From the NCBI RefSeq assembly GCF_003014485.1, contig NZ_PYGA01000012.1, positions 1 to 64,000 on the forward strand: 64,000 nucleotides of DNA, in the 5' to 3' direction. Below are positions 48,701 to 57,208 of this stretch, piece after piece. Every line of letters begins with the position of its first letter. Positions within the stretch are counted from its first letter, which is position 1. Source of the stretch: Murinocardiopsis flavida (GTDB lineage: Bacteria; Actinomycetota; Actinomycetes; Streptosporangiales; Streptosporangiaceae). Under the pieces are notes generated by a model. The model searched no databases. It saw only the letters and a program-made list of their open reading frames with translations, and had not been told where the DNA came from. The position numbers and the translations under genes were made by a program.

Positions 48701-49756
48701 GTGACCCGGATTCGCGTCTTGCATATCCCCAGTCATATCGCCTACGTTCACAAACTCCATTCCCATCTGTACTCACCCGTCACCGCACCGGGCAGCGCGC
48801 CATTCACGATCGACCAACTGCTGAAACTAGATGATTGGCGGTTCTTCGATGTGCTGCACCTGCACACCGTGGAACTGGCCTCGATCGAACAGGTGCGGCT
48901 CTTGTCTGCACGATTGAGGGCCCAGTGCAAGGGACTGGTGTTTACCGCCCATGACCTAGCACCCAATATCGAGGCAGACGGCAAGGCGTTTCAGCAGAAG
49001 ATGCGTCTTGCCATGCGGTTGGCGCATACGGTCATTACGCTCACCACGGCCGCCGTCGAGCGGATCAACCGCACGGCCGATCAACCAAGAAGCCTGTGCT
49101 GTCTTCCGCACGGTAGTGCCGGGCGCCCAGCGGGGTCTGCGAACAACGCGCCCGGGATCCTCGCGTTCGGAGCGTTGCGGCCCAATCGGGATTTCGGGGC
49201 GCTCGTGCGGGCCTGGCGAACCCTGGACCCAGTTCAGCGACCACCGCTTCGGCTGCTGCTGCGCTCCGTCGGCCCTGCTGATGTGGCACGCAATAGGGCT
49301 CTGCTGACTGAACTCCAGACCGCCGTGCGTGAGGAGCCGGATTGCACGGTCGCGGTCACCGACACCATGGTGGCGCCGGATGAGTTGGCCACGTGGTGCG
49401 CCCAGGGATCAGTGCTCGCGCTTCCCTATCGCCACATCACGCACTCCGGACAGTTGGAGCTGGCGCGCGATCTGGGGCTCGCGGCAGTGGCCCCCGATGC
49501 CGCGACAGTTCGCGCTCAACTCACCGACACTGGTGACGAGACCACGCCTGTGGTGTGGGCACGCGCCTCTGCGCTGGCCAGCCCTGGTGAGTATGCCGGA
49601 CTGCTGCGCCGCGCAATAGCCGTCGAACGGAATGACCCGTTCGACCACACCGGCTGGCAGGCTTACCGGGAAAGAGAGCATCGGGAGTTGCTGGACGCGC
49701 ACGCCAGAATCTATAAGGACGCGAAATCCGCAGCAACCGAGTGGAATTCAATATAG
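48701..49756 (+). CDS. Glycosyltransferase (GT-B fold, family 4 type)
   Basis: A 351-residue protein. The N-terminal Rossmann half has RVLHIPSHIAYVHKLHSH, FDVLHLHTVELASIEQVRLL and KGLVFTAHDLAPNIEADGK. The C-terminal half shows LAFGALRPNRDFGALVRAWR and the donor-site region SGQLELARDLGLAAVAPD, where the Glu contacts the sugar nucleotide in GT4 enzymes. It transfers a sugar to an unknown acceptor. The start GTG 48701 has a weak site. GC content is a little lower than in neighbours. A methyltransferase gene converges from the other side. Confidence 0.8.
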   Translation: MTRIRVLHIPSHIAYVHKLHSHLYSPVTAPGSAPFTIDQLLKLDDWRFFDVLHLHTVELASIEQVRLLSARLRAQCKGLVFTAHDLAPNIEADGKAFQQKMRLAMRLAHTVITLTTAAVERINRTADQPRSLCCLPHGSAGRPAGSANNAPGILAFGALRPNRDFGALVRAWRTLDPVQRPPLRLLLRSVGPADVARNRALLTELQTAVREEPDCTVAVTDTMVAPDELATWCAQGSVLALPYRHITHSGQLELARDLGLAAVAPDAATVRAQLTDTGDETTPVVWARASALASPGEYAGLLRRAIAVERNDPFDHTGWQAYREREHRELLDAHARIYKDAKSAATEWNSI

Positions 49757-49913
49757 GTCAGTAGCGGCCCGAAAATTAATTACGGGAACTGCATCGGCCA
49801 GCATAGGAATATCGATAATCCCATCGGAAAGATCACCCTCAAGGACTGGCATAAGAGTGCGATCTGACCTACTTTCTCGTCAACTAGGGCTCATTGAACC
49901 ACTATCCTCGCCT

Positions 49914-50039
49914 ATGAAGCCGACCTGGATGTTGTGCGAACTTGTCCTGGTGACGACGCTGGCTTTCGCTATCATAATGGCCCGGCCAAGCTCGGTCGAT
50001 CATTCGTACGCCAACGGCAGTCAGGATCGTTCCGCATGA
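49914..50039 (+). CDS. Possible 41-residue membrane peptide
   Basis: A short frame in the 264-base gap between the glycosyltransferase and the convergent FkbM gene. It begins MKPTWMLCELVLVTTLAFAI and ends in a polar tail. One hydrophobic helix is clear, but there is no good ribosome site and the end overlaps the FkbM 3' end by 19 bases. Doubtful. Confidence 0.25.
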   Translation: MKPTWMLCELVLVTTLAFAIIMARPSSVDHSYANGSQDRSA

Positions 50040-50815
50040 ATGTAGAGGATCGGTGACAATCCTTGACCGTCTTCTTCAACCCATTGCGCCAAGTCGTGGA
50101 CGACCGCCCTCAATTCGGTGACCTGTCCTACGTTCTCCGACGCGCCGGTCACAAGGTCGTATCGGGTCAGTCGGAAGCCGACGTCTTGGAGCAGGGTGAG
50201 TGCCGAGTACGGGTCGTCGCCGGATGCGGCAATCCCCTCCGGCCAGAACTCCATCCACACGTGGCGCGTCGCTGCAAGCAGTTCGGGGGCCGATTGGAGG
50301 ATGCGGTGCTCTGCGCCCTCGGCGTCGAGCTTGAGGAGACCCACAGGAGCCCCCGCCATCTGGTGGCGCCAGTAGCTGTCGGCCGTGACCACCGGAACCC
50401 GCTCGGTGTGTGCAGGGTTGGGTACGTTCGCACGGTACAGCGAGTGGCGTCCGAGGTTGGTGCGGCTCAGCCAGAGATCGGCATGGCCTTCGCGGTCTCC
50501 GAAGGCGAGAGGGGCGATGGTGACGTTGGCATGCTGGTTCGCGGTGACGTTGCGGGCGAGCAGCTCTGCCATGGCCGTGTTGGGTTCAACGGCGTGCACC
50601 GACCCGGCCGGACCGGAGAGGTGCGCGAGGTGGCAGGTGAGGTACCCCAGGCTCGCTCCAACGTCGATGACCCGGTCGCCGGGGGAGACCATGCGCTTCA
50701 GCGCGTGGAGTTCGTGCGGCCAGCTCACCCCGGTGGTCAGGAACGGCGGGTCGAGACTGATATCGGCGGGGTCGAACCAGATGGTGTCGCCCCAGGGGGC
50801 CTGTTGGCGTTCCAT
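50021..50815 (-). CDS. FkbM-family methyltransferase
   Basis: A 264-residue SAM-dependent methyltransferase. Motif I is VIDVGASLGYLTCHLA near residue 50, and VEPNTAMAELLARNV and the FkbM signature LLKLDAEGAEHRIL follow. FkbM enzymes methylate hydroxyl groups on sugars or polyketide moieties. It stands next to a glycosyltransferase (convergent) and upstream of a prenyl synthase gene on the same strand. ATG 50815 is preferred over the TTG at 50821. It could decorate a glycan or a specialised metabolite. Confidence 0.85.
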   Translation of the reverse strand: MERQQAPWGDTIWFDPADISLDPPFLTTGVSWPHELHALKRMVSPGDRVIDVGASLGYLTCHLAHLSGPAGSVHAVEPNTAMAELLARNVTANQHANVTIAPLAFGDREGHADLWLSRTNLGRHSLYRANVPNPAHTERVPVVTADSYWRHQMAGAPVGLLKLDAEGAEHRILQSAPELLAATRHVWMEFWPEGIAASGDDPYSALTLLQDVGFRLTRYDLVTGASENVGQVTELRAVVHDLAQWVEEDGQGLSPILYIHAERS

Positions 50816-50965
50816 TGGCAAACTCGTTCCGTCGCTGGTCGCGTGGCCCGGTGAGGGGCGTTAGTGCAGCTGTAGCGTGATGGCGCCAATTGGGCCTGGC
50901 CGTGCAGGTAGAACGGCGCGCGTGACCAGGGGGCGGCCCGCGGGGCTCGGTCGCCGATGGTGCGT

Positions 50966-52036
50966 TTACTTGCCGGCGCGCAGCCGATCGACGCTTCCGA
51001 TCAGGCGGTGCTCGACGAGGTCGTTGAGGTACTGAGTGGCGGGCGCACCGAGCGCAAGGCCGTTCAACCGCGGGGTGATGTCAGCGATCAGTCCGTCGCA
51101 CAGGCGGACGGCCTCGGCTGGCACGGTGGAATTCCACAGAGCGCTGCGGAGCCGATGCGCGTCCTGCCCGCCCAGCGGCGGAGGCGATTCCAACAGGTGT
51201 CGCACCTGGGCATCGCGGGTGGACTGGGCGAGCAGGACCAGGGGCACCGTGCGCCGCAGGTTGGCGATCTCGCCCAGGGTGTCCTTGTCGTGGTCGATGA
51301 GGCCGGGAAAGGCGCCGGTGAGGTCGTCGATCACTTGCGAGGCCGTGCCGATCCGTGTCAGGACCGCAGCGGCGGGATCGATGTGGCGTTCGTCGTGGCC
51401 GGCGAGGAGAGCGCCCAGCCGGAAGGGGAACACGTAGCAGTAGTAGGCGGCCTTGCGCTCGCCGATGAGCAGCAGGTCGTCCACGCTGGTTGCGGTCAGT
51501 GGCCGCGTCTCGGCGAGGAGTTCGGCGAGTTGACCGCGCTGGTTGGTGTGGAGGATCTCAGCGATGAGCGCGGAGACCCGGGCTGCGGCGGGCAGGCGGG
51601 CGGCGACGCGCAGCATGACGCCCACGAGGTAGTCGGCGTAGTACAGCGCGAGGTTCTTCCCGTGCTGGGTCAGCCGCTCGCCTCCGGAGAAGGCGACGGG
51701 CAGCGGTGCGGCGCCGAACTTCTCCAGGTCCTCGTCGACGATGTCGTCGTGGATGGCGAGGACATCGCGCAGCAGTTGCGCGATCAGCAGACCCTCGGCG
51801 ATGGTGTCGGCGTCGCTGAAGTCCACGGTGGCCGAGTCGGCGTGGTATCCGACATAGGCCAGGACCGGGCGGGGCAGGTGGGCGTCGCGAAGCGCGTAGT
51901 CGATGTAGAGCCGATGGAGGTCGGACAGTTCCGGGCTGTCCGTGAATTCGCGTTCCAGGAGTTCCCGGTAGCGCTGGCGGAGTACGGGCGAGAGGCGGTC
52001 GAAAGCGTCGGAGAGCACGGGCCGTCCTTGTCTCAC
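50966..52036 (-). CDS. Polyprenyl synthetase-like protein (isoprenyl diphosphate synthase family)
   Basis: A 356-residue protein of the trans-isoprenyl diphosphate synthase family. The first Asp-rich motif is DDIVD at 97-101 (AIHDDIVDED), and the second is VIDDLTG at 236-241, where the third Asp of DDxxD is Gly. The upstream GKxxR-type region is present only in part. The enzyme would elongate or bind allylic diphosphates; the weaker second motif leaves activity uncertain. GTG 52036 overlaps the stop of the HisRS-like gene (GTGA), so the two are made together. Confidence 0.8.
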   Translation of the reverse strand: MRQGRPVLSDAFDRLSPVLRQRYRELLEREFTDSPELSDLHRLYIDYALRDAHLPRPVLAYVGYHADSATVDFSDADTIAEGLLIAQLLRDVLAIHDDIVDEDLEKFGAAPLPVAFSGGERLTQHGKNLALYYADYLVGVMLRVAARLPAAARVSALIAEILHTNQRGQLAELLAETRPLTATSVDDLLLIGERKAAYYCYVFPFRLGALLAGHDERHIDPAAAVLTRIGTASQVIDDLTGAFPGLIDHDKDTLGEIANLRRTVPLVLLAQSTRDAQVRHLLESPPPLGGQDAHRLRSALWNSTVPAEAVRLCDGLIADITPRLNGLALGAPATQYLNDLVEHRLIGSVDRLRAGK

Positions 52037-53313
52037 GTCTGGGGCGGTGAGCCCAGTGGGCGTTCCTCAGGCCGGGAAGAAGGGGTGGTGTCGTCGGCGC
52101 GCAGGTGCATGAACGAGGTGTAGCCCCAGGCCTCCAACCGGGCGAGCTGGGCGGCGAACTTGCCGCTGCGGGGGACGGACGCGGCGGTGCGGCCCTCGGC
52201 GCGCAGCGCGCGCATCAGGTGGAGAGCGCGGGACTCGCTCACCTCGGCGTCAAGGAGCACGGCCACGGCTTCGCGGCGCCGGGTCCCCAACAGGTTGACG
52301 ATCCGCTCGAAGCCGAGCGAGAAGCCGCAGGCAGGCACGTCTTTGCCCAGGGAGCGGCCGACGAGGCGGTCATAGCGGCCGCCGCCGGCCAGCGAGCCGG
52401 GAGAGTCGGGGTGCTCGACTTCGAAGACCTGTCCGGTGTAGTAGCCCATGCCGCGCGCCAGGGTGGGATCGAAGACCCAGGAGAGGCCGCCGATGTCGCC
52501 GAGCGCGCCGGTCGTGCTCGCCAGGTCGTTCAGGACGCTGTCGGGGAGTTCGGGGAGTGCGGTGCCGAGCGCGTCGATGCTCTTGTCGGCTTCTACCGCG
52601 TGCAGGCCCTGCACGGTCTCCAGCGCTTGGGCGACGGCTTCTGGTGCGAGGCCGCGCTTGTCGACGAGTTCGCGGCCGACTCCGTCCCAGCCGATCTTGT
52701 CGAGCTTGTCCAGGCTGATGAAGAACCCGTCCCAGGACTGCTCGGGCAGTCGTGCGTGGTGGGCGAGGGCGGAGAGGATGCGGCGGTCGGACAGGCGCAC
52801 GGTGGTGCCGGACAGGCCGACCGCGTGCAGTGCCTGGGAGGTGGCTTCGATCAGTTCGATCTCGGCCAGGACGCCGGGCATGCCGATGATGTCGATGTCG
52901 CACTGGTGGAACTGCCGGTACCTGCCCTGCTGGGGACGTTCGGCGCGCCAGACCGGGCCCAGTTGGAAGGCGCGGAAGGGCATCGGCAGGTTGGCGTGGT
53001 TGTGGGCGTAGTAGCGGGTGAGCGGAACGGTGAGGTCGAACCGCAGGCCGAGGTCGGCGATGTCCTTGAGCGCCGTCTCCCCGGCGAGGGGGTCGGTGAG
53101 GCCGCGCTTCATGATCGCGAAGATGAGCTTGGCGTTCTCACCGCCTTGTCCGCCGGTGAGGCGTTCAAGATCCTCCACGCACGGCGTTTCGATGCGCTGG
53201 TATCCGAAGCGGTGGTAGATGTCGGCGACCGTGGAGCTCACGTGGTCACGTGCGGCCACCTCATCGGGCAGCAGGTCACGGGTGCCCCGGGGCGGGGTTG
53301 CATCGGTCTTCAC
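52033..53313 (-). CDS. Histidyl-tRNA synthetase-like protein (class II HisRS type)
   Basis: A 426-residue class II core. Motif 2 is FRAFQLGPVWRAERPQQGRY with RQFHQCDIDIIG, the histidine-site motif is LARGMGYYTGQVFEVEHP, and motif 3 is CGFSLGFERIV. An N-terminal PPRGTRDLLPDEVAARD and a C-terminal anticodon-domain-like part (AVAVLLDAEVSES ... AAQLARLEAWG) are present. It looks like a full HisRS, yet a second HisRS-like gene lies directly upstream and the next gene downstream is a prenyl synthase. A role in a specialised pathway or in self-resistance is possible. GTG 53313 follows GAGGA and overlaps the upstream gene by 38 bp. Confidence 0.85.
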   Translation of the reverse strand: MKTDATPPRGTRDLLPDEVAARDHVSSTVADIYHRFGYQRIETPCVEDLERLTGGQGGENAKLIFAIMKRGLTDPLAGETALKDIADLGLRFDLTVPLTRYYAHNHANLPMPFRAFQLGPVWRAERPQQGRYRQFHQCDIDIIGMPGVLAEIELIEATSQALHAVGLSGTTVRLSDRRILSALAHHARLPEQSWDGFFISLDKLDKIGWDGVGRELVDKRGLAPEAVAQALETVQGLHAVEADKSIDALGTALPELPDSVLNDLASTTGALGDIGGLSWVFDPTLARGMGYYTGQVFEVEHPDSPGSLAGGGRYDRLVGRSLGKDVPACGFSLGFERIVNLLGTRRREAVAVLLDAEVSESRALHLMRALRAEGRTAASVPRSGKFAAQLARLEAWGYTSFMHLRADDTTPSSRPEERPLGSPPQT

Positions 53314-54697
53314 CAGTTGGGTCCTCGACGTCGAGCAGCGGTTCGGTATGCGGGATGCCGCGGGCCGAGGCGTATTCGCGCCAGCGCTCGGGACTGGGGT
53401 CGCCCAAGTAGGTGTCGACACGCACGCCCTCTGCGCGGGCCGGGGCCGCGGCACCGGCTACTTTAAGGTATCCGGCCGGGTCGGGGCGGCCGATCAGCAA
53501 TCGCTCGGCCGAAGCGGTGCACAGACTGACCCCCCGAGGAGCACAGGAGCGATCGGGGTCCAATAGGCCCTGGGACTCCAGCACGGGGATCAGCCGTTCC
53601 AGGCCGAACGCGAATCCGGTCGAGGGGATCCGATGTCGCGCCCCGCGGGGGGCAAAGTGGCCGACAAGCCGGTCATAGCGCCCGCCGCCGCCGACTTCGA
53701 CGTGGGTGCGATCAGCGCTGATGACGTCGATCTCGAACGCGATGCCCGTGTAGTACTCGTGGGAGCGGACAACGCACACATCGAGATCGACACGGACGCC
53801 GAGTGCCGCGAGCACGCGGGCTAGCTCACGCAACTCGGTGAGGCGCTCGGTGGCGACCGGGTCGTCGAGGCGCTGCACGACCGCCGCGGAGTCCCCCGCT
53901 GCCGCCAGTTCGTGCCATACAGCGGCCCAAGGCCGGGGAGTCTCCTCCTTTTCCAGCACGCGCGCGATGTCATCGATGAGTGCCGGCCACCGCAGGGCGT
54001 CCTTACCGGCTTTGCATTCGGCAATGCCGTCCAAGGACTCCTTCACCGAGATGGCGCCCTCTGCGCTGAGTCCGCTCAACTCGACGAGCCGGTTGAACAC
54101 CGTGACGTCTCCGACACGGACCCGGATTGCGTCGGCTGCGACGCCGAACTCGCGCAGGCTTTCCGCGATCAGGTGGATTGCCTCGACGTCGGCGTTGCCG
54201 GCCTCGGCGCCGAGCACCTCAAGTCCGAACTGGGTGAACTGACGCCGCTTGCCTTCACTGAGCTGGTCCACGAGTTCGTTGCGAAAGCACGGGGTGACGT
54301 AGAACAGCTTTACTGGGAAGACGAAGCCCGGGTCCGCGATGAGCTGCGATCCCAACCATCGGGTGACCGAGACCGTCCCTTCGGGAACCAGGAGCGCCGA
54401 GGTCGTTTCGGGCTTGGTGTTATAGGAGTTCGCGTAGTCGGGCACCTCGACATAGAAGCACCCTCGTTCATTCCACTCCGGCCAGGGAGAGCGGCCCACG
54501 ACCTCCTCGGAGAAGGACGTGGCCCGCTCGATGAGCGGTATGTCGATCTGCTCGTATCCGAAACGATGCGCCAGGGCGGAGAGCACCGCTTGAACGTACC
54601 GTCTCTTGCGCACCTCCACCCCGAACGCATCGGGCATTCCTGCCAAGGGTGTGGTCAGCCGGTTCGTCCGATCCAGGGCGTGTTCACTGTAGTTCAT
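53276..54697 (-). CDS. HisRS-like class II synthetase paralogue, second copy
   Basis: A 473-residue protein. Motif 2 is VTPCFRNELVDQLSEGKRRQ with FTQFGLEVLG, the histidine-binding stretch is VRSHEYYTGIAFEIDVIS, and the motif 3 region is STGFAFGLERLIPVL. It differs from its neighbour in the insertion domain (GISVKESLDGIAECKAGKDA type) and has a less conserved RRQFTQ segment, so it could be HisZ-like or an amino-acid-activating enzyme. ATG 54697 follows AAGGA at 9 bases, better than ATG 54706. It heads a coupled unit HisRS-HisRS-prenyl synthase. Confidence 0.8.
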   Translation of the reverse strand: MNYSEHALDRTNRLTTPLAGMPDAFGVEVRKRRYVQAVLSALAHRFGYEQIDIPLIERATSFSEEVVGRSPWPEWNERGCFYVEVPDYANSYNTKPETTSALLVPEGTVSVTRWLGSQLIADPGFVFPVKLFYVTPCFRNELVDQLSEGKRRQFTQFGLEVLGAEAGNADVEAIHLIAESLREFGVAADAIRVRVGDVTVFNRLVELSGLSAEGAISVKESLDGIAECKAGKDALRWPALIDDIARVLEKEETPRPWAAVWHELAAAGDSAAVVQRLDDPVATERLTELRELARVLAALGVRVDLDVCVVRSHEYYTGIAFEIDVISADRTHVEVGGGGRYDRLVGHFAPRGARHRIPSTGFAFGLERLIPVLESQGLLDPDRSCAPRGVSLCTASAERLLIGRPDPAGYLKVAGAAAPARAEGVRVDTYLGDPSPERWREYASARGIPHTEPLLDVEDPTGEDRCNPAPGHP

Positions 54698-55628
54698 CGT
54701 TTCCATTCCTTGGGGGACGAGCCGCCAACAGGCGGCGGGCACCGGCGTGCGCCGCGGCCCGCCGCACAGGACTCGCAGGCCAGGAGCAGCATGCATTTCG
54801 GTACGCGTGCATGGAAGTGGTCGGCCGGGCGATTCCATGCATTTTGATACCGAGGCACACTACAGCCGTAACGGGCCGAAGCGTTCTTGACCGGTCAGAG
54901 CTTATCGAGGCCGCGAAGAGCGTTGATTCGAATCGGACTGGAACCTACATGCGCCCATGTGAAGAGAAAGACCTGGACACAGGGCTGAGAGACTGGAATC
55001 CCGCCAGGCGCAAGCGAATTGTCGAGGGATCCGGGCCGAATTGAACCGGAGATCTGGCCGCTCCACTTAGAGAGCAACCTGACCGATTCCGGCCGCCGTG
55101 CACAGGAATTAACAAATACAGGGTCGGAGAACGGCGCCTCACTCCACGCGAGTGGCGCGGCTGGACGCGACCCACCCCTTCGACCCGGTCGCACCGAAGC
55201 CGTAGCGGATGGCAGCGGCGCAATCGCCCATGGGAGCACCACCCGGGCTACTGCACTGAGGCGCCCGGTACTCAACCGGGCGCAGGGCCCCGTCGCAGGC
55301 GGCAAGCGTGAATCCGTCGCCAAGGAACTGCTGTCCCGCGCGCTGAACGCTGCACCCCCTCCCCAACCGGTCGTGGGCCACGGACACGACCGAGCCTTCT
55401 ACCTCGCGGGCGTGAGGGGATCCCGAGGTCGTCTACTGGCTATGGGACCACGAGCCGAAGCGCTGCACGATCATGTTCGAGAACGACCAGACGATGAACT
55501 GCGGGCAGTAGCCGCTTACACCAGCGGGAGACGCAACTCCATTCGATAGCGGCGGGTGAGCGGGCGCGGGCCATAGGTGTCCCCGCCGGCGTCCCGGCAG
55601 GGACACCCCGGGACCAACGGGCGTGTCC
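54698..55628. other. Non-coding region, 931 bases
   Basis: No full gene is seen. A short open frame at 55416-55511 (plus strand) reads EVVYWLWDHEPKRCTIMFEN and looks like the tail of a lost small gene. GCGCCCGG/CCGGGCGC at 55261-55283 forms a small hairpin. The rest should hold the promoter of the HisRS operon near 54710-54900, where AT content is higher. Confidence 0.45.
55576..55607 (-). terminator. Hairpin after the PP2C-like gene
   Basis: GGTGTCCC (55576-55583) pairs with GGGACACC (55600-55607) around a 16-base loop. It lies 22 bases after the stop of the minus-strand PP2C-like gene, a position expected for its terminator. No clear T-run. Confidence 0.5.
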
Positions 55629-56444
55629 TCATTTGTCGGGGGTCCATCGCAGAATGGTCGCGTCGTCGCACGCCTTGCCGCGGGGGTAGGCCTGCTGGTC
55701 CGGATCCTGCTTCTCGGCGTCGCGGACCTGCTCGATGACGGTACGGGGGCCGTGGGCGTGCAGGGTTTCCAAGGTCGCCTGCCAGGTCGTCTGCTTGAAC
55801 ACCTCGACCAGGCGGGTCGCCCCATCGGTGAGCAGCGTGGCGGCCGCGATCTCCGAAAGCGGGATCGCCCCGGTGAGGGCCTCCTCGGCCGCGCGCGGGT
55901 CGGCGCCGGCCGTCCAGAACCCTCCCGTGGTGTTGCGGTGATCGCGCAGCGCCTTGTGCCGTGCCCGGTCCTGTTCGACGCAGCCCCCGGAGTCGTTGGG
56001 GGGCGGCCGGTGCTCCAGGCGTGCACGCAGGTCGTCAAGCCGGGTATCGGTGATGATCCGGGCAGGGCCGGTGTGCGCTTCGACGGCCAGGACCGAGTCG
56101 GCCAGCACAAGGTAGTCGAGCTCGGTTGCGGTGAGGCGGATGGCGACGACCGTGGCCGAGGGCGACTGCTGGCGGCTCAGGTCGCATGCCTCGGCGTGCA
56201 GGCGCGCGGTGTCGGTGATGGCCGCGGCGAGCGCGTCGCGGAGTGCGACCTGGGGGGTGATGTGGGCGAGGAGGGCTCCGCCCAGGCGGCGGGTCACCCA
56301 CGCCACGCCGTGGACGCACCCGTCCTGCTCCCAGGGTTGGGCGGTCGCGCCGTCCAGGAGGACCGCGCAGTCGGCGCCGGCGGCGGCGAAGTCCTCGTTG
56401 GGGCACTCGGGATCGCCGGGTTCGGTGGCGAGGGTGAACGGCAT
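55629..56444 (-). CDS. PP2C-family serine/threonine phosphatase-like protein
   Basis: A 271-residue PP2C-like protein. The metal-binding acidic motifs are PNEDFAAAG, CAVLLDGATA, TLLTDGATRL and ACDDATIL, in the order of PP2C phosphatases. One motif (LLDGAT) departs from the canonical DGMGG. It may dephosphorylate a regulator; no kinase or STAS gene is next to it. ATG 56444 has TGTGGAG about 7 bases ahead. It diverges from the DUF6087-like gene. Confidence 0.8.
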   Translation of the reverse strand: MPFTLATEPGDPECPNEDFAAAGADCAVLLDGATAQPWEQDGCVHGVAWVTRRLGGALLAHITPQVALRDALAAAITDTARLHAEACDLSRQQSPSATVVAIRLTATELDYLVLADSVLAVEAHTGPARIITDTRLDDLRARLEHRPPPNDSGGCVEQDRARHKALRDHRNTTGGFWTAGADPRAAEEALTGAIPLSEIAAATLLTDGATRLVEVFKQTTWQATLETLHAHGPRTVIEQVRDAEKQDPDQQAYPRGKACDDATILRWTPDK

Positions 56445-56645
56445 GAACGGGCTCCACAGGGTCGGCGGTCATCGTCAGTGGTGGTTCGGGCGCGGTGCTC
56501 AAGACTTGGGGTCGCGAGGCCTCCCCGTCGGCCCATACGGGTCGGCACGATACTGGCGTGGCCGCGCGCCGGGGCGTGGCGACCTTCGGAGACAGCCGGG
56601 CGAAGGGCAGCGCTGCATAGGCGACTCCGCAGGCGGCCTGAGACC

Positions 56646-56939
56646 ATGAGTCGTATGGGAAAGCACCGTCGGCCCGGGCCCCCGAACCAGCCCTCGCGCG
56701 CCGTGCCGCGCATCGACCCGGACGACCCGCTGTCCGCCTTCACCAAGCGCCGCCGCCCCGTGCTGGACATCTACCGCCGCCGCCGGCCCCTGCACGGCGG
56801 GCCGGGCCATGCCCGGCCTGAGGAACCGCGTGTGCTGGAGGAGTGGGACGGTTTCACCTACGTCCCCGCCGGGACCGCACCCGACATGGCGACGGCCCAG
56901 CGGTGGGCCGATGAGCGGCGGCCCGCCGGCTCCCCGTGA
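56646..56939 (+). CDS. DUF6087-like small protein
   Basis: A 97-residue basic protein: PLSAFTKRRRPVLDIYRRRR, then RPEEPRVLEEWDGFTYVPAG and DMATAQRWADERRPA. The EEWDG-x-x-YVPAG and the basic repeat match what I recall of the streptomycete DUF6087 family. ATG 56646 is used; ATG 56655 is an alternative. It diverges from the PP2C-like gene. Role unknown. Confidence 0.6.
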   Translation: MSRMGKHRRPGPPNQPSRAVPRIDPDDPLSAFTKRRRPVLDIYRRRRPLHGGPGHARPEEPRVLEEWDGFTYVPAGTAPDMATAQRWADERRPAGSP

Positions 56940-57208
56940 ACCCCCACCGCCCGACGCTGGTTCGTGCGCATCGGGTGTGCGGGGGCTGGAGGCGGTCTCC
57001 GACCCGACGCGCGGCGAGGCGAGGTGCCCGCGCGATGACGGGTTCGTCCCCTCCCGCGGCCCGGGACGGGGAGTCGTCCCCACGCGCTTCGCCTGTGCCG
57101 TGCCGTGGGGCCGTTGCTGAGTGCGGCGGGCGCGGCCGGTGCCTGCTCGCCCGGACGGCGCATTCGACCCGCGGGCGAGGCAGGTCGTCGGCGGGTCGGC
57201 GCGCCCGG

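Noticed and set aside
54980-55110. tRNA-like stretch on the minus strand containing GGTTCAATTC
   Set aside because: The T-loop-like sequence is not flanked by a complementary stem, and no acceptor or anticodon stem forms.
55019-55549. 176-codon plus-strand frame
   Set aside because: Composition is low-complexity, there is no ribosome site, and no coding pattern is seen in the third base.
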